Origin: VRUE01 sp963699215
GTDB lineage: Bacteria; Actinomycetota; Thermoleophilia; Solirubrobacterales; 70-9
Assembly: GCA_963699215.1 (NCBI GenBank)
Contig: OY969422.1
Coordinates: 1,178,001-1,242,000 of the forward strand
DNA length: 64,000 bases
Direction: 5' to 3'
The first letter of the stretch is position 1. Each line of letters begins with the position of its first letter. The position numbers were made by a program, and so were the translations under genes. Below, piece after piece: positions 52,601 to 60,785 of the stretch. Under the pieces are notes generated by a model, which saw only the letters and a list, made by a program, of their open reading frames with translations, made no database searches and had not been told where the DNA came from.

Positions 52601-54818
52601 GCTGCTGCTCCGGTATTCGGGCGATGAAGTCGAGCATTCGCGGGTTGTGCGAGAGGCCGAGCAGGTCTTTGATCTCGTCGAGCAGGTCGTATCGCTCGCG
52701 AGCCTTCGCCCTGTCCCCGAGTCGCCGCTTGAGAAAGGTCACGATCTGGGTGTCGTCGAACGGCTGGACGTGGCAGAGGGAGAGGCCGGGCAGGAGCTCG
52801 GCCCGTTCCAGCATCGCCGAGCGTGCTTGACGGTCGGATTCGAAGTGCTGGGTGCGGCTGGTCAGGACGACCTTCGCGTCGCCCTCGGCGGCCTGCAGGA
52901 GCGTGTCGAAGTGGTCGGCCGCGCGCTTGTAGGTGACGCGCATCGCCAGCTCGTCGAAGCCGTCGACGAGGAGGGCGATGCGGCCCTTGCGCAGCATGTA
53001 GGGGAACGCCTTCAGGTCGATGAAGCGCTCCCCCGCCGTCGCCAGGTGCTGGGCGACGAGCTGCTCGATCGTGCGCGCCTTCTCCAGCGCTCGCAGCTCG
53101 ACCAGGACCGGCACGAGGTGCGGCACGTCGCTCGGCATCCGCCGCGCCAGCTCGCGCAGCATGAAGGTCTTGCCCGATCCGAAGTCGCCCAGGACGAGGA
53201 CGAAGCGGCCCCGCGGCTCGTGCAGCCAGCCGGTCAGCTGGGCAATCGCGTCCTTCGCCGTGTGGCTCTCGCTGCCGGCCTCGTAGACCAGCTGCTGAGG
53301 CACGTACATCGCCGGTGGGTAGACGGGATCCGACTCGAGTCGCGCGGTCTGGCGCTTGACGTAATTGCGAAAGTCGATGATTCCCTGGAACTCGACGAAC
53401 GAGCGCAGCTCCACGTTGCGAGTCGCCGCCGCCCGCTCGACCTCCTCCGTCGCCCGGCTTCCCCCGTAGACGATCGTGCAGCGTAGGCTGGGGTCGAGCG
53501 CCCTGTAGCGATCGAAGATCGCGTCGCAGAAACCGTCCACGCGCTCCTTGCTGACGTCGCCCTCGACCAGTCCGATCGGAAAGCTCTGCGCTATGCCTCC
53601 GTCGCGTCCGCGAACCCGCAGGTAGGGGTGAAGCGGGTCGTCGTCCATCGCGTCGATGTGGATGCCCTCGCCGGCGTTGCGCAGTTCGCAGATCTCCATC
53701 GCGCGGCCGACGAAGCTCTCTCGGTCCACGCGCGGCTCGCTCTCCTGCGCCGGCTCCGCGTCCGTCTCGCGCAGGCTGGTGGAGTCGCCCTCCCCGAACG
53801 TCTCCGCGCACCCATCGAAGCTCAGGTCGTGAGTGAACCGCCACTCGCTGCCGTCCGGCGATGCCCTGGTGTCAGCCGCCCAGCGTCCGCGAGCCGGGTC
53901 GTAGCTTCGCGTGCAGCGCTCGATCCCCCCGGCGTGCAGCCTGATCAGCTGATACTGGTTCGGAACCTCGGGGGGCCGCGCCTCGCTCTTCAGCGCTGCG
54001 CTCCCGGTCGAGAGGACGGGCAGCGGCCGATCCCCGAGCCAGGTGATCCTGCTGTCGTGCGTGTGCCCGTGCAGCAGGAGGTTCAACGAGGGCGCCAGCA
54101 GTTCGCCGAATTTCTCCGCGTCGCGCAGGTTCTCGTCGTCGCTGACCGGGCCCCGCGTGGTGTTGTGGTGGACGACCCCGAGCCGGAACCAGCCGCGCTC
54201 CGCATAGGGCTCCAGGCGCTCGGCGAAGCGGCGCAGCTGCTTCTCGCCGACCCAGCCGTAGTGGTCATCGGGGCGGTGGCTCTCGCGCATCGTCGAGTTG
54301 AGGCCGGCGACGACGAGGCGCAGCTCCTCGATCTCCCAGAGGGTCCATGGTTCCTCGACCGTGAACGCGATCTCGGGGTCGTCGGCGTAGAACTCCTCGA
54401 ACATGCGCAGGTAGTGCTCCCACTTCCTCGCGTAGGGAAGGGTCGGCGTGCGCTCGTCCGCTTCGCACTCGCTGAAATAGGCCTCGCACAGCTTGTGGTT
54501 GAGGTCGTGGTTGCCGGGAACTACGACCACCCGCCGGTGCGGCACCTCGAGGCTCGCCGCCAGACGCTCGAGGAACGCACGCGCATCGGAGAACTCCCTG
54601 CTCATCCCCCACTCGGCGAGGTCGCCTGAGACGACGATCGCCTCCGGCCGCAGGCGCGGGTCCTCCTCGCCGAGCAGGGCGAGGTCGTTCTCGAGTCGGA
54701 CCAGGAGGGTGTCGAGCTCCGCCTCGGCGTCGCCGGCGGCGAGATTGCCGAAGCGGTGGTTTCGCCCGAACTGCAGATCCGAGAGGTGCAGCAGCGTGAG
54801 CGAACCCTCGCCGTTCAC
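49698..54818 (-). CDS. Metallophosphoesterase - NACHT NTPase - pentapeptide - WD40 multidomain (STAND) protein
   Basis: About 1706 residues from GTG at 54818 (GTG 54857 or TTG 54899 are alternatives). Domain order: calcineurin-like phosphoesterase (~8-270) with SDLQFG, SGDLAEWG, PGNHD, VVHHNT and GHTH, all metal sites present although the first motif has Gln16 for His; an uncharacterised linker (~390-520, ending YPPAMYVPQ); NACHT NTPase with Walker A GDFGSGKT (Lys550) and Walker B LLVDGFDEL (Asp619); a helical region; pentapeptide repeats (~943-1036, A(D/N)L pattern); 14 WD40 repeats (~1069-1652), enough for two seven-blade propellers; a short tail. STAND proteins with C-terminal WD40 sensors are known signalling or antiviral switches; here the phosphoesterase would be the effector. 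It is a single gene directly 3' of tRNA-Pro. The frame is intact for 5.1 kb. Confidence 0.9.
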   Translation of the reverse strand: MNGEGSLTLLHLSDLQFGRNHRFGNLAAGDAEAELDTLLVRLENDLALLGEEDPRLRPEAIVVSGDLAEWGMSREFSDARAFLERLAASLEVPHRRVVVVPGNHDLNHKLCEAYFSECEADERTPTLPYARKWEHYLRMFEEFYADDPEIAFTVEEPWTLWEIEELRLVVAGLNSTMRESHRPDDHYGWVGEKQLRRFAERLEPYAERGWFRLGVVHHNTTRGPVSDDENLRDAEKFGELLAPSLNLLLHGHTHDSRITWLGDRPLPVLSTGSAALKSEARPPEVPNQYQLIRLHAGGIERCTRSYDPARGRWAADTRASPDGSEWRFTHDLSFDGCAETFGEGDSTSLRETDAEPAQESEPRVDRESFVGRAMEICELRNAGEGIHIDAMDDDPLHPYLRVRGRDGGIAQSFPIGLVEGDVSKERVDGFCDAIFDRYRALDPSLRCTIVYGGSRATEEVERAAATRNVELRSFVEFQGIIDFRNYVKRQTARLESDPVYPPAMYVPQQLVYEAGSESHTAKDAIAQLTGWLHEPRGRFVLVLGDFGSGKTFMLRELARRMPSDVPHLVPVLVELRALEKARTIEQLVAQHLATAGERFIDLKAFPYMLRKGRIALLVDGFDELAMRVTYKRAADHFDTLLQAAEGDAKVVLTSRTQHFESDRQARSAMLERAELLPGLSLCHVQPFDDTQIVTFLKRRLGDRAKARERYDLLDEIKDLLGLSHNPRMLDFIARIPEQQLREARERSGDITAAELYRLLIDQWLGYEWDKSQPRGMAPALSAEQRWEAVTELALCLWAKLERTIHVSELTEQVSTAVERLSAEPDVGTPPDPDAMAHHVGSRTLLVRDDEGAFEFVHSSVMEWFVASAAASQLAEGRSPEVLAQRDMTELMTDFFCDLAGATQAGKWARETIVANESGSARSNALMVLGRLGEEAPAAVLSSEHLSGRDLSERSLVEANLRGVDLTEARIAGANLSRADLTGASLVRADLTRAALAGADLTEADLRGARLLGADLSEAKLDRANLRRAKLVGARAVDPEALARADTFGAALPVAGTPEPMLEAVESPTTAAAFHPVDELLASGHRDGAVRIWDPATGAELRSLSGHWSWVPAICFSDDGALLASAGSDSTVRVWDPATGVEVQHLSGHMSGVRGVAFSPEGKLLASAGEDGTVRVWDVAEGVQLHALSGHRGWVRGVAFSPDGKLLASGGSDDNIRLWDPAEGVQLRQLAGHRSGTWDVAFSPDGKLLASGGSDDEVRLWNPASGEMRSSLSGHDARVRRVAFSPNGQLLASAGADSTVRIWDPTSGIMLRTIDGQRGREPAIDFSADGQLLAGTGKDESLRLLDPANGAELRTLTGRAEHATQAIAFSPDGRLLARSGGDSTIRLWDAAAGIERLVLPGQRGGVRALAFSPDGRVLASVGGDSTIRLWDRISGVEMRSMSGAEHSIRDLAFSPDGRLLAGAGNGIHCWDPRGGVSLGPLSEKHQGRVRQIAFSPDGRFLASAGRTVVQISEAKLGAEVRSLPGHWLEVRHVAFSPDSLTLASAGQDSTIRLWDPLSGEEKRSLSEHRGGVRCVAFSPDGRFLASAGGDSTIMLWDLDDGTLRDTLSGHRGGVRWVAFSPDGRFLASAGEDGTVRLWDSSTRGLLVTIADVGEGWVAFTPSGRYKFDGRIGGSFWYVLGLCRFALGELDEFLAPESLFRVELGEPL

Positions 54819-54942
54819 GCCCCGACCGTCCGGCACCCCGGCTCCGCCCCCGTCCACTTCGGACAACCGAATGCAAACACGTGCGCAGAGTAGACACAAA
54901 GCGGTCGATGCGGGCGAGGAGATCTACTCGGCCCTGCGCGCC

Positions 54943-54961
54943 TGACCGCTGCGCGCGGTCA
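54943..54961. other. Hairpin between tRNA-Pro and the STAND gene
   Basis: TGACCGC-TGCGC-GCGGTCA, perfect 7-bp stem, 19 bp beyond the tRNA 3' end. It could end the tRNA transcript or act as an operator for the STAND gene. No T-tract. Confidence 0.4.
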
Positions 54962-54979
54962 TCGCACAGCAGTCGAATA

Positions 54980-55053
54980 TCGGGGCGCCCGGATTTGAAC
55001 CGGGGACCTCACCGACCCGAACGGTGCGCGCTACCAGGCTGCGCCACGCCCCG
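54980..55053 (-). tRNA. tRNA-Pro (anticodon CGG)
   Basis: Cloverleaf on the minus strand: acceptor CGGGGCG/CGCCCCG, D arm GCGC/GCGC, anticodon stem CACCG/CGGTG around TTCGGGT (anticodon CGG), T arm CCCGG/CCGGG with TTCAAAT, discriminator A. No encoded CCA. Its 3' end faces the STAND gene, a typical insertion hot-spot geometry. Confidence 0.95.
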
Positions 55054-55161
55054 AATTCGGCGATTATCTCAGAGGAGGTTGGCGGGAGCCGTTCACGTCG
55101 CGCCGTCGCGGGCGGGCGAGGAGGCGCGCCGCTACTTTGCCTGCTGTCCGGTTTCCAACCG

Positions 55162-56256
55162 ATGCTCGTGAACCGAAAGCTCGCAATCCTGGCTGTGCTC
55201 GCGGCGCTGCTCCTGCTGCCGCCCGCGGCCACCGCCGCGGTGCCGCCTGGGTTCGTCGGCATCTCGCCGCAGAACGCCTCCAACGAGAAGGACTTCGAGC
55301 TGATGCGGCAGGCCGGGCTGAACAGCGTTCGCCTGCCGCTCTACTGGATGGGGGTCGAGCCGCAAAGCCCCTATCTCGTCGCGCCGGACTGGTCCGGGTT
55401 CGACCGCTCGGTGGCGCTGGCCGCCGAGCACGGGATGCGGGTCTTCCCCTTTGTCTGGGGCACGCCGCCCTGGGTCGCGCCGCAGCCGCGGATCGAACCG
55501 GTTCGGTACGGCTGGTCGAGGGCGGCCTGGGCCTCCTTCCTGCGGCGGGCGGTGGGGCGCTACGGCCCCAGCGGCTCCTTCTGGCGAGAGAACGACGAAC
55601 TGCCCTTCCTCCCGATCCGCGCCTGGGAGCTCTGGAACGAGCCCAACATCGTCACCTTCTCCAGCAACTCCGATCCGGAGCGCTTCGCGCGGCTGCTGCG
55701 GGTCGGCGGCCGCGCCATCCACGGCGCCGACCACGGCGCCGAGGTGATCCTCGGTGGCCTCTTCGGCCGGCCGCTGCAGGTGCCGCCCAACATCGGCTCG
55801 GGCGACTTCCTCAATCGGGTCTACCGAGCGCAGCCGGTGAAGCGATTCTTCGACGGGGTGGCGCTGCACCCTTACGTCGCCGACGCGAGCGCGATGCGCC
55901 CGCAGATCCGCAACCTGCGGCGCGTCATGCGAGTCCACCGCGATGCCGCCACCCCCCTCTACGTCACCGAGCTCGGCTGGGGCTCCGACAGCTTCCAGAC
56001 GCGCTGGGAGCGCGGCCTCCTCGGCCAGGCGCGGGAGCTGGACGAGGCCTTCTCGATGCTCGCCGGCAACCGCCATGCCTGGCGGATCGGCGGCGTCTGG
56101 TGGTTCTCTTGGACCGACATCGGCGCCAGCTGTCAGTTCTGCGACTCGGCCGGGCTGCTCACCGAGCAGCGCGAAGCAAAGCCGGCCTGGTACCGGTTCA
56201 CCGCCTGGACGGGCGGCGACCCCGACACGGTGCCGCGCGCGACCTTCGGCGATTGA
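55162..56256 (+). CDS. Secreted glycoside hydrolase, clan GH-A
   Basis: 364 residues from ATG at 55162 (GTG at 55168 possible). Signal peptide: MLVNRKLAILAVLAALLLLP...ATAA. A (beta/alpha)8 barrel is implied by the acid/base Glu160 in WELWNEPN and the nucleophile Glu270 in VTELGWGS, the pair used by retaining GH-A enzymes. Also HPYVADASAM and WWFSWTDIG near the end. It cleaves an extracellular beta-glycoside; GH5/39/42-type assignment and substrate cannot be settled by eye. Confidence 0.82.
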   Translation: MLVNRKLAILAVLAALLLLPPAATAAVPPGFVGISPQNASNEKDFELMRQAGLNSVRLPLYWMGVEPQSPYLVAPDWSGFDRSVALAAEHGMRVFPFVWGTPPWVAPQPRIEPVRYGWSRAAWASFLRRAVGRYGPSGSFWRENDELPFLPIRAWELWNEPNIVTFSSNSDPERFARLLRVGGRAIHGADHGAEVILGGLFGRPLQVPPNIGSGDFLNRVYRAQPVKRFFDGVALHPYVADASAMRPQIRNLRRVMRVHRDAATPLYVTELGWGSDSFQTRWERGLLGQARELDEAFSMLAGNRHAWRIGGVWWFSWTDIGASCQFCDSAGLLTEQREAKPAWYRFTAWTGGDPDTVPRATFGD

Positions 56257-56314
56257 CCCTCCCGGTGCCGGGGTAGAGCCTTGGTACCCGGTCCGCAAGC
56301 GAAACGGAGGAACG

Positions 56315-56830
56315 ATGGAGGCTTCAGCGCCGTCCCCGAGCAAGGGGATCTTCGACAGCGCCAACCTGGAGGCCAGGGAGCACGTGGTAGAGCTGCTCCG
56401 GAGGGCGTACTGGATGGAGATCGAGACCGTGATGAGCTACATCGCCGCCTCGGTCAACCTCGACGGGGTGCGAGCGCAGGAGATCAAGGAGTCGCTGGCG
56501 GAGGACATCGAAGAGGAGCTCGGTCACGCGAAGCGCTTCGCCGAGCGGATCAAGGAGCTCTACGGCGTCGTCCCCGGCTCGGAGGACTTCGCGGCGGAGC
56601 AGAGCTTCCTGCAGCCGCCGGAGGAGCAGACCGACATCGTCCACGTGATCCGTGGCGTGATCAAGGCCGAGACCGGCGCGATCGAGCACTACACGCGGAT
56701 CGTCGATGAGACCGAGGGGGTCGACCCGGTGACCCAGGACATGACGGTCGAGATCCTCCACGACGAGCAGGGGCACCGCCGCCTCTTCGAGGGCTTCCTG
56801 CGCGAGTACGAGTTCGAGGGCATCGCCTGA
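56315..56830 (+). CDS. Ferritin-like four-helix protein
   Basis: 171 residues. Helix motifs carry di-iron ligands in the right order: EIETVMSYI, EEELGHAKRF, KAETGAIEHY, DEQGHRRLFE. This fits bacterioferritin/rubrerythrin-like ferritins, storing or oxidising iron or detoxifying peroxide. No rubredoxin domain. GGAGGAACG precedes the ATG. Adjacent stress genes fit an oxidative-stress role. Confidence 0.82.
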   Translation: MEASAPSPSKGIFDSANLEAREHVVELLRRAYWMEIETVMSYIAASVNLDGVRAQEIKESLAEDIEEELGHAKRFAERIKELYGVVPGSEDFAAEQSFLQPPEEQTDIVHVIRGVIKAETGAIEHYTRIVDETEGVDPVTQDMTVEILHDEQGHRRLFEGFLREYEFEGIA

Positions 56831-57115
56831 GAGAGGCTGGAGGTTCGGCGAGCCGCGCCGCGGGTAAGAGGAAAGCGGTACTCGACTGTGCCCGGCTGGC
56901 CCGAATCCCTGCGGCTTTCACCGGACGCTCGGTTCCCGCTCGGGTGAGAAGACCAACCGCCGCTCGTCGGCGGAGAGGCGTTCGGGCTGGCTGGGCCCGA
57001 AACGATCCGGGGTGTGGCTGGCAAGGGGCCATGACCGATGAGCGCGGGTCCGGGGTATGGACAATCCGTCTGAAGCGGGCTACTGTCTTTTCAGTAGGCG
57101 TCGAACGGAGAGCGA
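56831..57115. other. 285-bp intergenic region
   Basis: No convincing gene. It contains a TTCGGGC/GCCCGAA hairpin (~56986-57006) and a GGGGTAT hexamer (~57053) that resembles an alternative-sigma -10, but no matching -35 was found. GGAGAG at ~57106 is the ribosome binding site of the next gene. Confidence 0.4.
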
Positions 57116-58543
57116 GTGGGCTGGATCGGTATCAGCGAGGCTGTCTTGGTGTCGCTCGTCGTCCTAGGCGGCTCGCTCGCGCTGCTGCTCGCGCGCGAGC
57201 GCAAGGTGCGGAGCCGCTTCCGCATCCTCGCCGACATCGCCGCCGTCTCCGACGCCGGCGACAGCCTCGAGCAGAGCTTCGACGAGATCTGCGCGATCCT
57301 CGTGCCCGAGTTCGCCGACTTCTGCATGATCGACGTGATCGACGAGGACCGCGTCCCCCGCCGCGCGGCGGTGCGGGTTGCCCCGGGCGGCAGCGAGGAG
57401 ATCGAGCGGGGGCTGGTGGACCGCCTGCCGTCGGTGCCGCCGCAGATGCTCGACGGCAAAGCCCACGACTCGCTGGAGCCGCGCTTCTTCGAGCGGATGT
57501 CGGAGGAGGACCTGCGCGGGATCGCGCACGATCCCGAGGACCTCGAGTTCCTGCGGGGCATCGACGTCCGCTCGGCGATCACCGTGGCGCTGAACGCGCG
57601 CGGGCGGGTGACCGGGGCGCTGACGCTCGGGGTCGCCTGGTCGAAGCGCCGCTACCGGCGCGAGGACGCGCGGTTCGCCTGGATCCTCTCCGGCAGGGTC
57701 GCCCTCGCGCTCGACAACTGCGGCCTCTTCGCCGACCTCGAGCGAGCCGAGCGAGCCCGCGCCGAGATCGCCGACACCTTGCAGCGCGGCCTGCTGCCTC
57801 CCCCCTTGCCCCACATCCCCGGCTGGTCGATCGCCGCGATGTACCGACCGGCCGGAGCGGAGAACGAGGTCGGTGGCGATTTCTACGACGTCTTCCGCGT
57901 GCCCGGGGGCTGGATGCTCGCGATCGGCGACGTCACCGGCCGCGGCGCCCAGGCCGCCTCGATCACCGCCGTCGCCCGCTACACGCTGCGCACCGCCGCC
58001 CTGCTCAGCGACGATCCGCTGACCGCCCTGACCACGCTCAATCGCGCCCTGCTCGCGCGAGGCGACGCCGCCCTCTGCACCCTGGTCGCGGTGACCATCA
58101 GCGAGAACCCGCTGGAGCCGGTGCGGCTTGCCGTCGCCGGCCACCCGCCGCCGCTGCTCGTCAACGGCGAGTCGGTGAGCGAGGTGAGCGGAACCGATCC
58201 GGTGCTGGGTGCCTTCCCGGATGCGGAGTGGGCGATCGCACGCAGGGCCGTCAAGTACGGCGAGCAGCTCGTGATCGTGACCGACGGCATCCTCGAGGCA
58301 CGGGGCCGGCAGGGACGCTTCGGCGAGGAGCGGCTTCGCGCCGAGCTCGAGGGCGCTACCAACCCGGCGCTGGCTCTGCAGCGGCTCGAGGGCGCGCTGC
58401 ACTCGTTCGCCGAGGGCGCTCTCGACGACGACGTGGCGATGCTCGCGATCGCCCGCTCCTCGGGCGGGTCGGGCGCCGCCGAGACCCCGTGGAAGCGGTC
58501 GTCGCCGGCCCCCCTGCTGAGCGTGGACCAGGGCGATGCCTGA
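57116..58543 (+). CDS. GAF-SpoIIE serine phosphatase (RsbU-like), membrane anchored
   Basis: 475 residues, GTG start. One N-terminal transmembrane helix (ISEAVLVSLVVLGGSLALLL), a GAF sensor domain (~35-205) and a PP2C/SpoIIE phosphatase domain (~220-455) with AENEVGGDFYDVF, AIGDVTGRG and DDDVAMLAIA metal motifs. Such proteins dephosphorylate STAS antagonists to release a sigma factor. It overlaps the next gene by 8 bp and faces two STAS genes on the other strand. Confidence 0.92.
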   Translation: MGWIGISEAVLVSLVVLGGSLALLLARERKVRSRFRILADIAAVSDAGDSLEQSFDEICAILVPEFADFCMIDVIDEDRVPRRAAVRVAPGGSEEIERGLVDRLPSVPPQMLDGKAHDSLEPRFFERMSEEDLRGIAHDPEDLEFLRGIDVRSAITVALNARGRVTGALTLGVAWSKRRYRREDARFAWILSGRVALALDNCGLFADLERAERARAEIADTLQRGLLPPPLPHIPGWSIAAMYRPAGAENEVGGDFYDVFRVPGGWMLAIGDVTGRGAQAASITAVARYTLRTAALLSDDPLTALTTLNRALLARGDAALCTLVAVTISENPLEPVRLAVAGHPPPLLVNGESVSEVSGTDPVLGAFPDAEWAIARRAVKYGEQLVIVTDGILEARGRQGRFGEERLRAELEGATNPALALQRLEGALHSFAEGALDDDVAMLAIARSSGGSGAAETPWKRSSPAPLLSVDQGDA

Positions 58544-58943
58544 CCCACGGATGGCGCTGGTCGAGCGCCTCTACGACTGCTTCAATCGCCGCGACGAGGC
58601 CTGCATCAAAGCTATCTGCGACGAGGAGATGGCGTTCTTCCCCGTCGTCACCGCCGAAGCGGTCGGTCGCGATGCCCCTTACACCGGCCCGGCCGGGCTG
58701 CACCAGTACATGGAGGACGTCGCCCAGATCTGGGAAGAGCTGCAGATCACGCCCAGCGAGATGGAGCGGCGCGGGGACACACTGCTGGTCCGCGGCCGGG
58801 TCTACGCGCGCAGCCGCGAGCTCGGGATACGCGACGTCCCCGCCGCCTGGATCTGGGAGGTCCGGGGGGACCGCTTCGTCCGCGGCGAGGTCTTCCCGGA
58901 TCCCGAGCAGGCCGTCGCCCGCTTCCTCGCGATCGCAGCCTGA
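58536..58943 (+). CDS. SnoaL-like / NTF2-fold protein
   Basis: 135 residues: cone-shaped alpha+beta fold features (VERLYDCFNRRDEACIKAIC, YTGPAGLHQYMEDV, AWIWEVRGDRFVRGEVF) as in SnoaL-like proteins. No clear catalytic set, so a ligand-binding role is possible. Start overlaps the phosphatase gene, suggesting co-translation with it. Confidence 0.75.
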   Translation: MPDPRMALVERLYDCFNRRDEACIKAICDEEMAFFPVVTAEAVGRDAPYTGPAGLHQYMEDVAQIWEELQITPSEMERRGDTLLVRGRVYARSRELGIRDVPAAWIWEVRGDRFVRGEVFPDPEQAVARFLAIAA

Positions 58944-58959
58944 GCGGCCTCGGCGCTGC

Positions 58960-59346
58960 TCAGGCGTCGGCCGTCGCGCCGTCGTCGAGAGAGACGAACG
59001 GCAACTCTCGTTCGAGGCCGGTGACGTCCATCACTCGCTGCACGCCCCTGGCCCTGCTGCGCACGAGGCGTACGCGGACCCCGTCTGCATTGAGGCGGCG
59101 ATGCGCGGCGACGAGGACCGCGATGCCGGTCGAGTCGATGAACTCCAGGGCCCTCATGTCGACGGTGATCGGCGCGGCGCCCTCATCCTCGGCCCGTTCG
59201 AGCTCGGTCGCCAGCGTGGCGGCGTTTGCCATGTCCAGCTCGCCGGAGACGGCGATCGTTTGAGCGGATCCCTTGGCGCTGACCCTCACGGTCAGAGTTC
59301 CGTCGCGTACCTCACGTCCGTAGTCATCGGTCTCGACCCCGGCCAT
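58960..59346 (-). CDS. STAS-domain anti-sigma factor antagonist (1)
   Basis: 128 residues. IAVSGELDMANAATL and LEFIDSTGIAVLVAAHRRL mark a RsbV/SpoIIAA-type STAS domain; Ser in DSTG is the phosphorylation site. When dephosphorylated it would bind the HATPase anti-sigma factor. N-terminal ~20 residues are extra. Same strand as STAS 2. Confidence 0.92.
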   Translation of the reverse strand: MAGVETDDYGREVRDGTLTVRVSAKGSAQTIAVSGELDMANAATLATELERAEDEGAAPITVDMRALEFIDSTGIAVLVAAHRRLNADGVRVRLVRSRARGVQRVMDVTGLERELPFVSLDDGATADA

Positions 59347-59408
59347 GAACTCACTCTAAGTCCGACTCGACCGTTAGTCCAGCGGGCCGAGCCGGTGGGG
59401 CGGGGCGA

Positions 59409-59780
59409 TCAGCCGCGCAGCTCGGCCAGCGCCGCATCGCGCTGCGCGTGCATCGAGATCGAGGACTCGACTCCGGTGATCGTCAGCAGCCGTCGCACCT
59501 GATGGTTGTGAGAACAGAGGACGAGCCGGCCCTTGCCGTCGCCGCCCCCCTCGCGGTCGAGCTGCTGCCAGGCACGCACGATCAGGGCGATGCCGGTCGA
59601 GTCGATGAACTCGCACTCGCTGAGGTCGAGCATGATCGAGGCCTCGGGGTCGGAGAGCGCCTCCTGCAGCGCTCGCTCCAGTTGCGGTGCGGTGCTCATG
59701 TCCAGCTCGCCGTGCACCGCGATGGCGAGAATGCCGCCGTCGAGCTCCTCTTTCGCCACGTCGAAGGGGGCCGGGCTCAC
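59409..59780 (-). CDS. STAS-domain anti-sigma factor antagonist (2)
   Basis: 123 residues, GTG start. IAVHGELDMSTAPQLERAL and CEFIDSTGIALIVRAWQQL: same fold and phospho-Ser as STAS 1 but clearly diverged, so two antagonists may respond to different signals. It is divergent from the anti-sigma gene (151-bp gap). Confidence 0.92.
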   Translation of the reverse strand: MSPAPFDVAKEELDGGILAIAVHGELDMSTAPQLERALQEALSDPEASIMLDLSECEFIDSTGIALIVRAWQQLDREGGGDGKGRLVLCSHNHQVRRLLTITGVESSISMHAQRDAALAELRG

Positions 59781-59930
59781 GCGGCGATCCTAGCGCAGGG
59801 GCATCTCCGTCCTGCCGGCATCGGGCAGGGTTTCGGCGAGAGAGGCGGGGGGTAGCCGAGTGACTTGACAGTCCGGCGGTTATGCTCGGATTCCGCGGGA
59901 GCAATATCCCAGCGGAGACGATTGCGGTTC

Positions 59931-60785
59931 ATGCCAGCGAACTCGACGATCAACCAGAGGCCCAGGGGGCTCCAGATGACCCTTCCGGCGAAAGCGGAGA
60001 ACGTCGCTGTGGTACGGCACGCGCTGGCCGGGCTGGCGGAGGAGATCGGCATGGACGAGCCGGGCCTCGCCGACCTCAAGACCGTCGTCACCGAGGCCTG
60101 CATGAACGTCGCCGTGCATGCTTACCAGGGCGGCGCCGGGCCGCTCCTGGTGGAAGCCGAGCCCGACGACGAGGGCCTCACCGTGACCGTCCGAGACGAG
60201 GGAATCGGCATCCGGCCCCGGGCCGATGTCGATAGCGACAGCCTGCGGCTCGGTCTTTCGCTGATCGCCGCGCTCTCCACCAGCTTCGCGATCTCCGGCG
60301 GACTCGACCAAGGCACCGAGGTGACGATGCGCCTGCCGCTGCATGGCGGCGCCGCCGGCAGCATCGACGGCGATCCGGTGAAAATGGAGCCGCGCCTGCG
60401 GGACACGACCGAGCTGGTGACCGACCGGCCCGAGCTGCTCGGCCCCGTCTTGGCCCGGGTCGTGGGCGCCCTGGCGGCACGGCGCGACCTCTCGGTCGAC
60501 CGCCTCTCCGACGCGGTCCTGGTCACCGACGCGATCGCCGCCGCCGCGCCCTCGCGCTTCGCCGACGGGCGCGTGCGCCTTGGCTTCGACGACCGCGGCG
60601 ACGGCATCGCCCTGCGCATCGGTCCGATGGACGCCGGCGCCGCCGGGCAGATTCGGGAGGAGCTCGAGGTGCCCGATGTCGGCGGCACCCTGGAGGCGCT
60701 TGCGGACGAGCTCGCGGTCGAGGAGTCCGACGACGGCGAGTACCTCGTCATTCGCTTTGCCGCTGCTCCCTTATCTGCTCCCTGA
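59931..60785 (+). CDS. Anti-sigma factor: HATPase domain + degenerate second copy
   Basis: 284 residues from ATG at 59931 (59976 possible). First half: GHKL kinase fold with N box EACMNVAVHAY and G1 box VRDEGIGIRP, as in RsbW/SpoIIAB. Second half (~145-284) follows the same pattern but with DAIAAAAP in place of the N box and FDDRGDGIAL for G1, lacking the Mg/ATP Asn, so probably non-catalytic. It would sequester the neighbouring sigma factor and phosphorylate STAS partners. Its end overlaps the convergent sigma gene by 38 bp. A TTGACA at 59865 has no proper -10. Confidence 0.85.
   Translation: MPANSTINQRPRGLQMTLPAKAENVAVVRHALAGLAEEIGMDEPGLADLKTVVTEACMNVAVHAYQGGAGPLLVEAEPDDEGLTVTVRDEGIGIRPRADVDSDSLRLGLSLIAALSTSFAISGGLDQGTEVTMRLPLHGGAAGSIDGDPVKMEPRLRDTTELVTDRPELLGPVLARVVGALAARRDLSVDRLSDAVLVTDAIAAAAPSRFADGRVRLGFDDRGDGIALRIGPMDAGAAGQIREELEVPDVGGTLEALADELAVEESDDGEYLVIRFAAAPLSAP

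Noticed and set aside
49663..54980. Possible att repeats marking the STAND gene as an integrated island
   Set aside because: No copy of the tRNA-Pro 3' end was found at the far side of the gene and no integrase is adjacent; only position supports insertion.
55024..55161. N-terminal extension of the glycosidase frame
   Set aside because: The upstream codons overlap the tRNA-Pro gene and lie before a clear signal peptide; ATG 55162 is the sensible start.
59865..59886. TTGACA ... TATGCT upstream of the anti-sigma gene
   Set aside because: The spacer is 10 bp; a SigB-type GTTT...GGGTAT pair was also not found.
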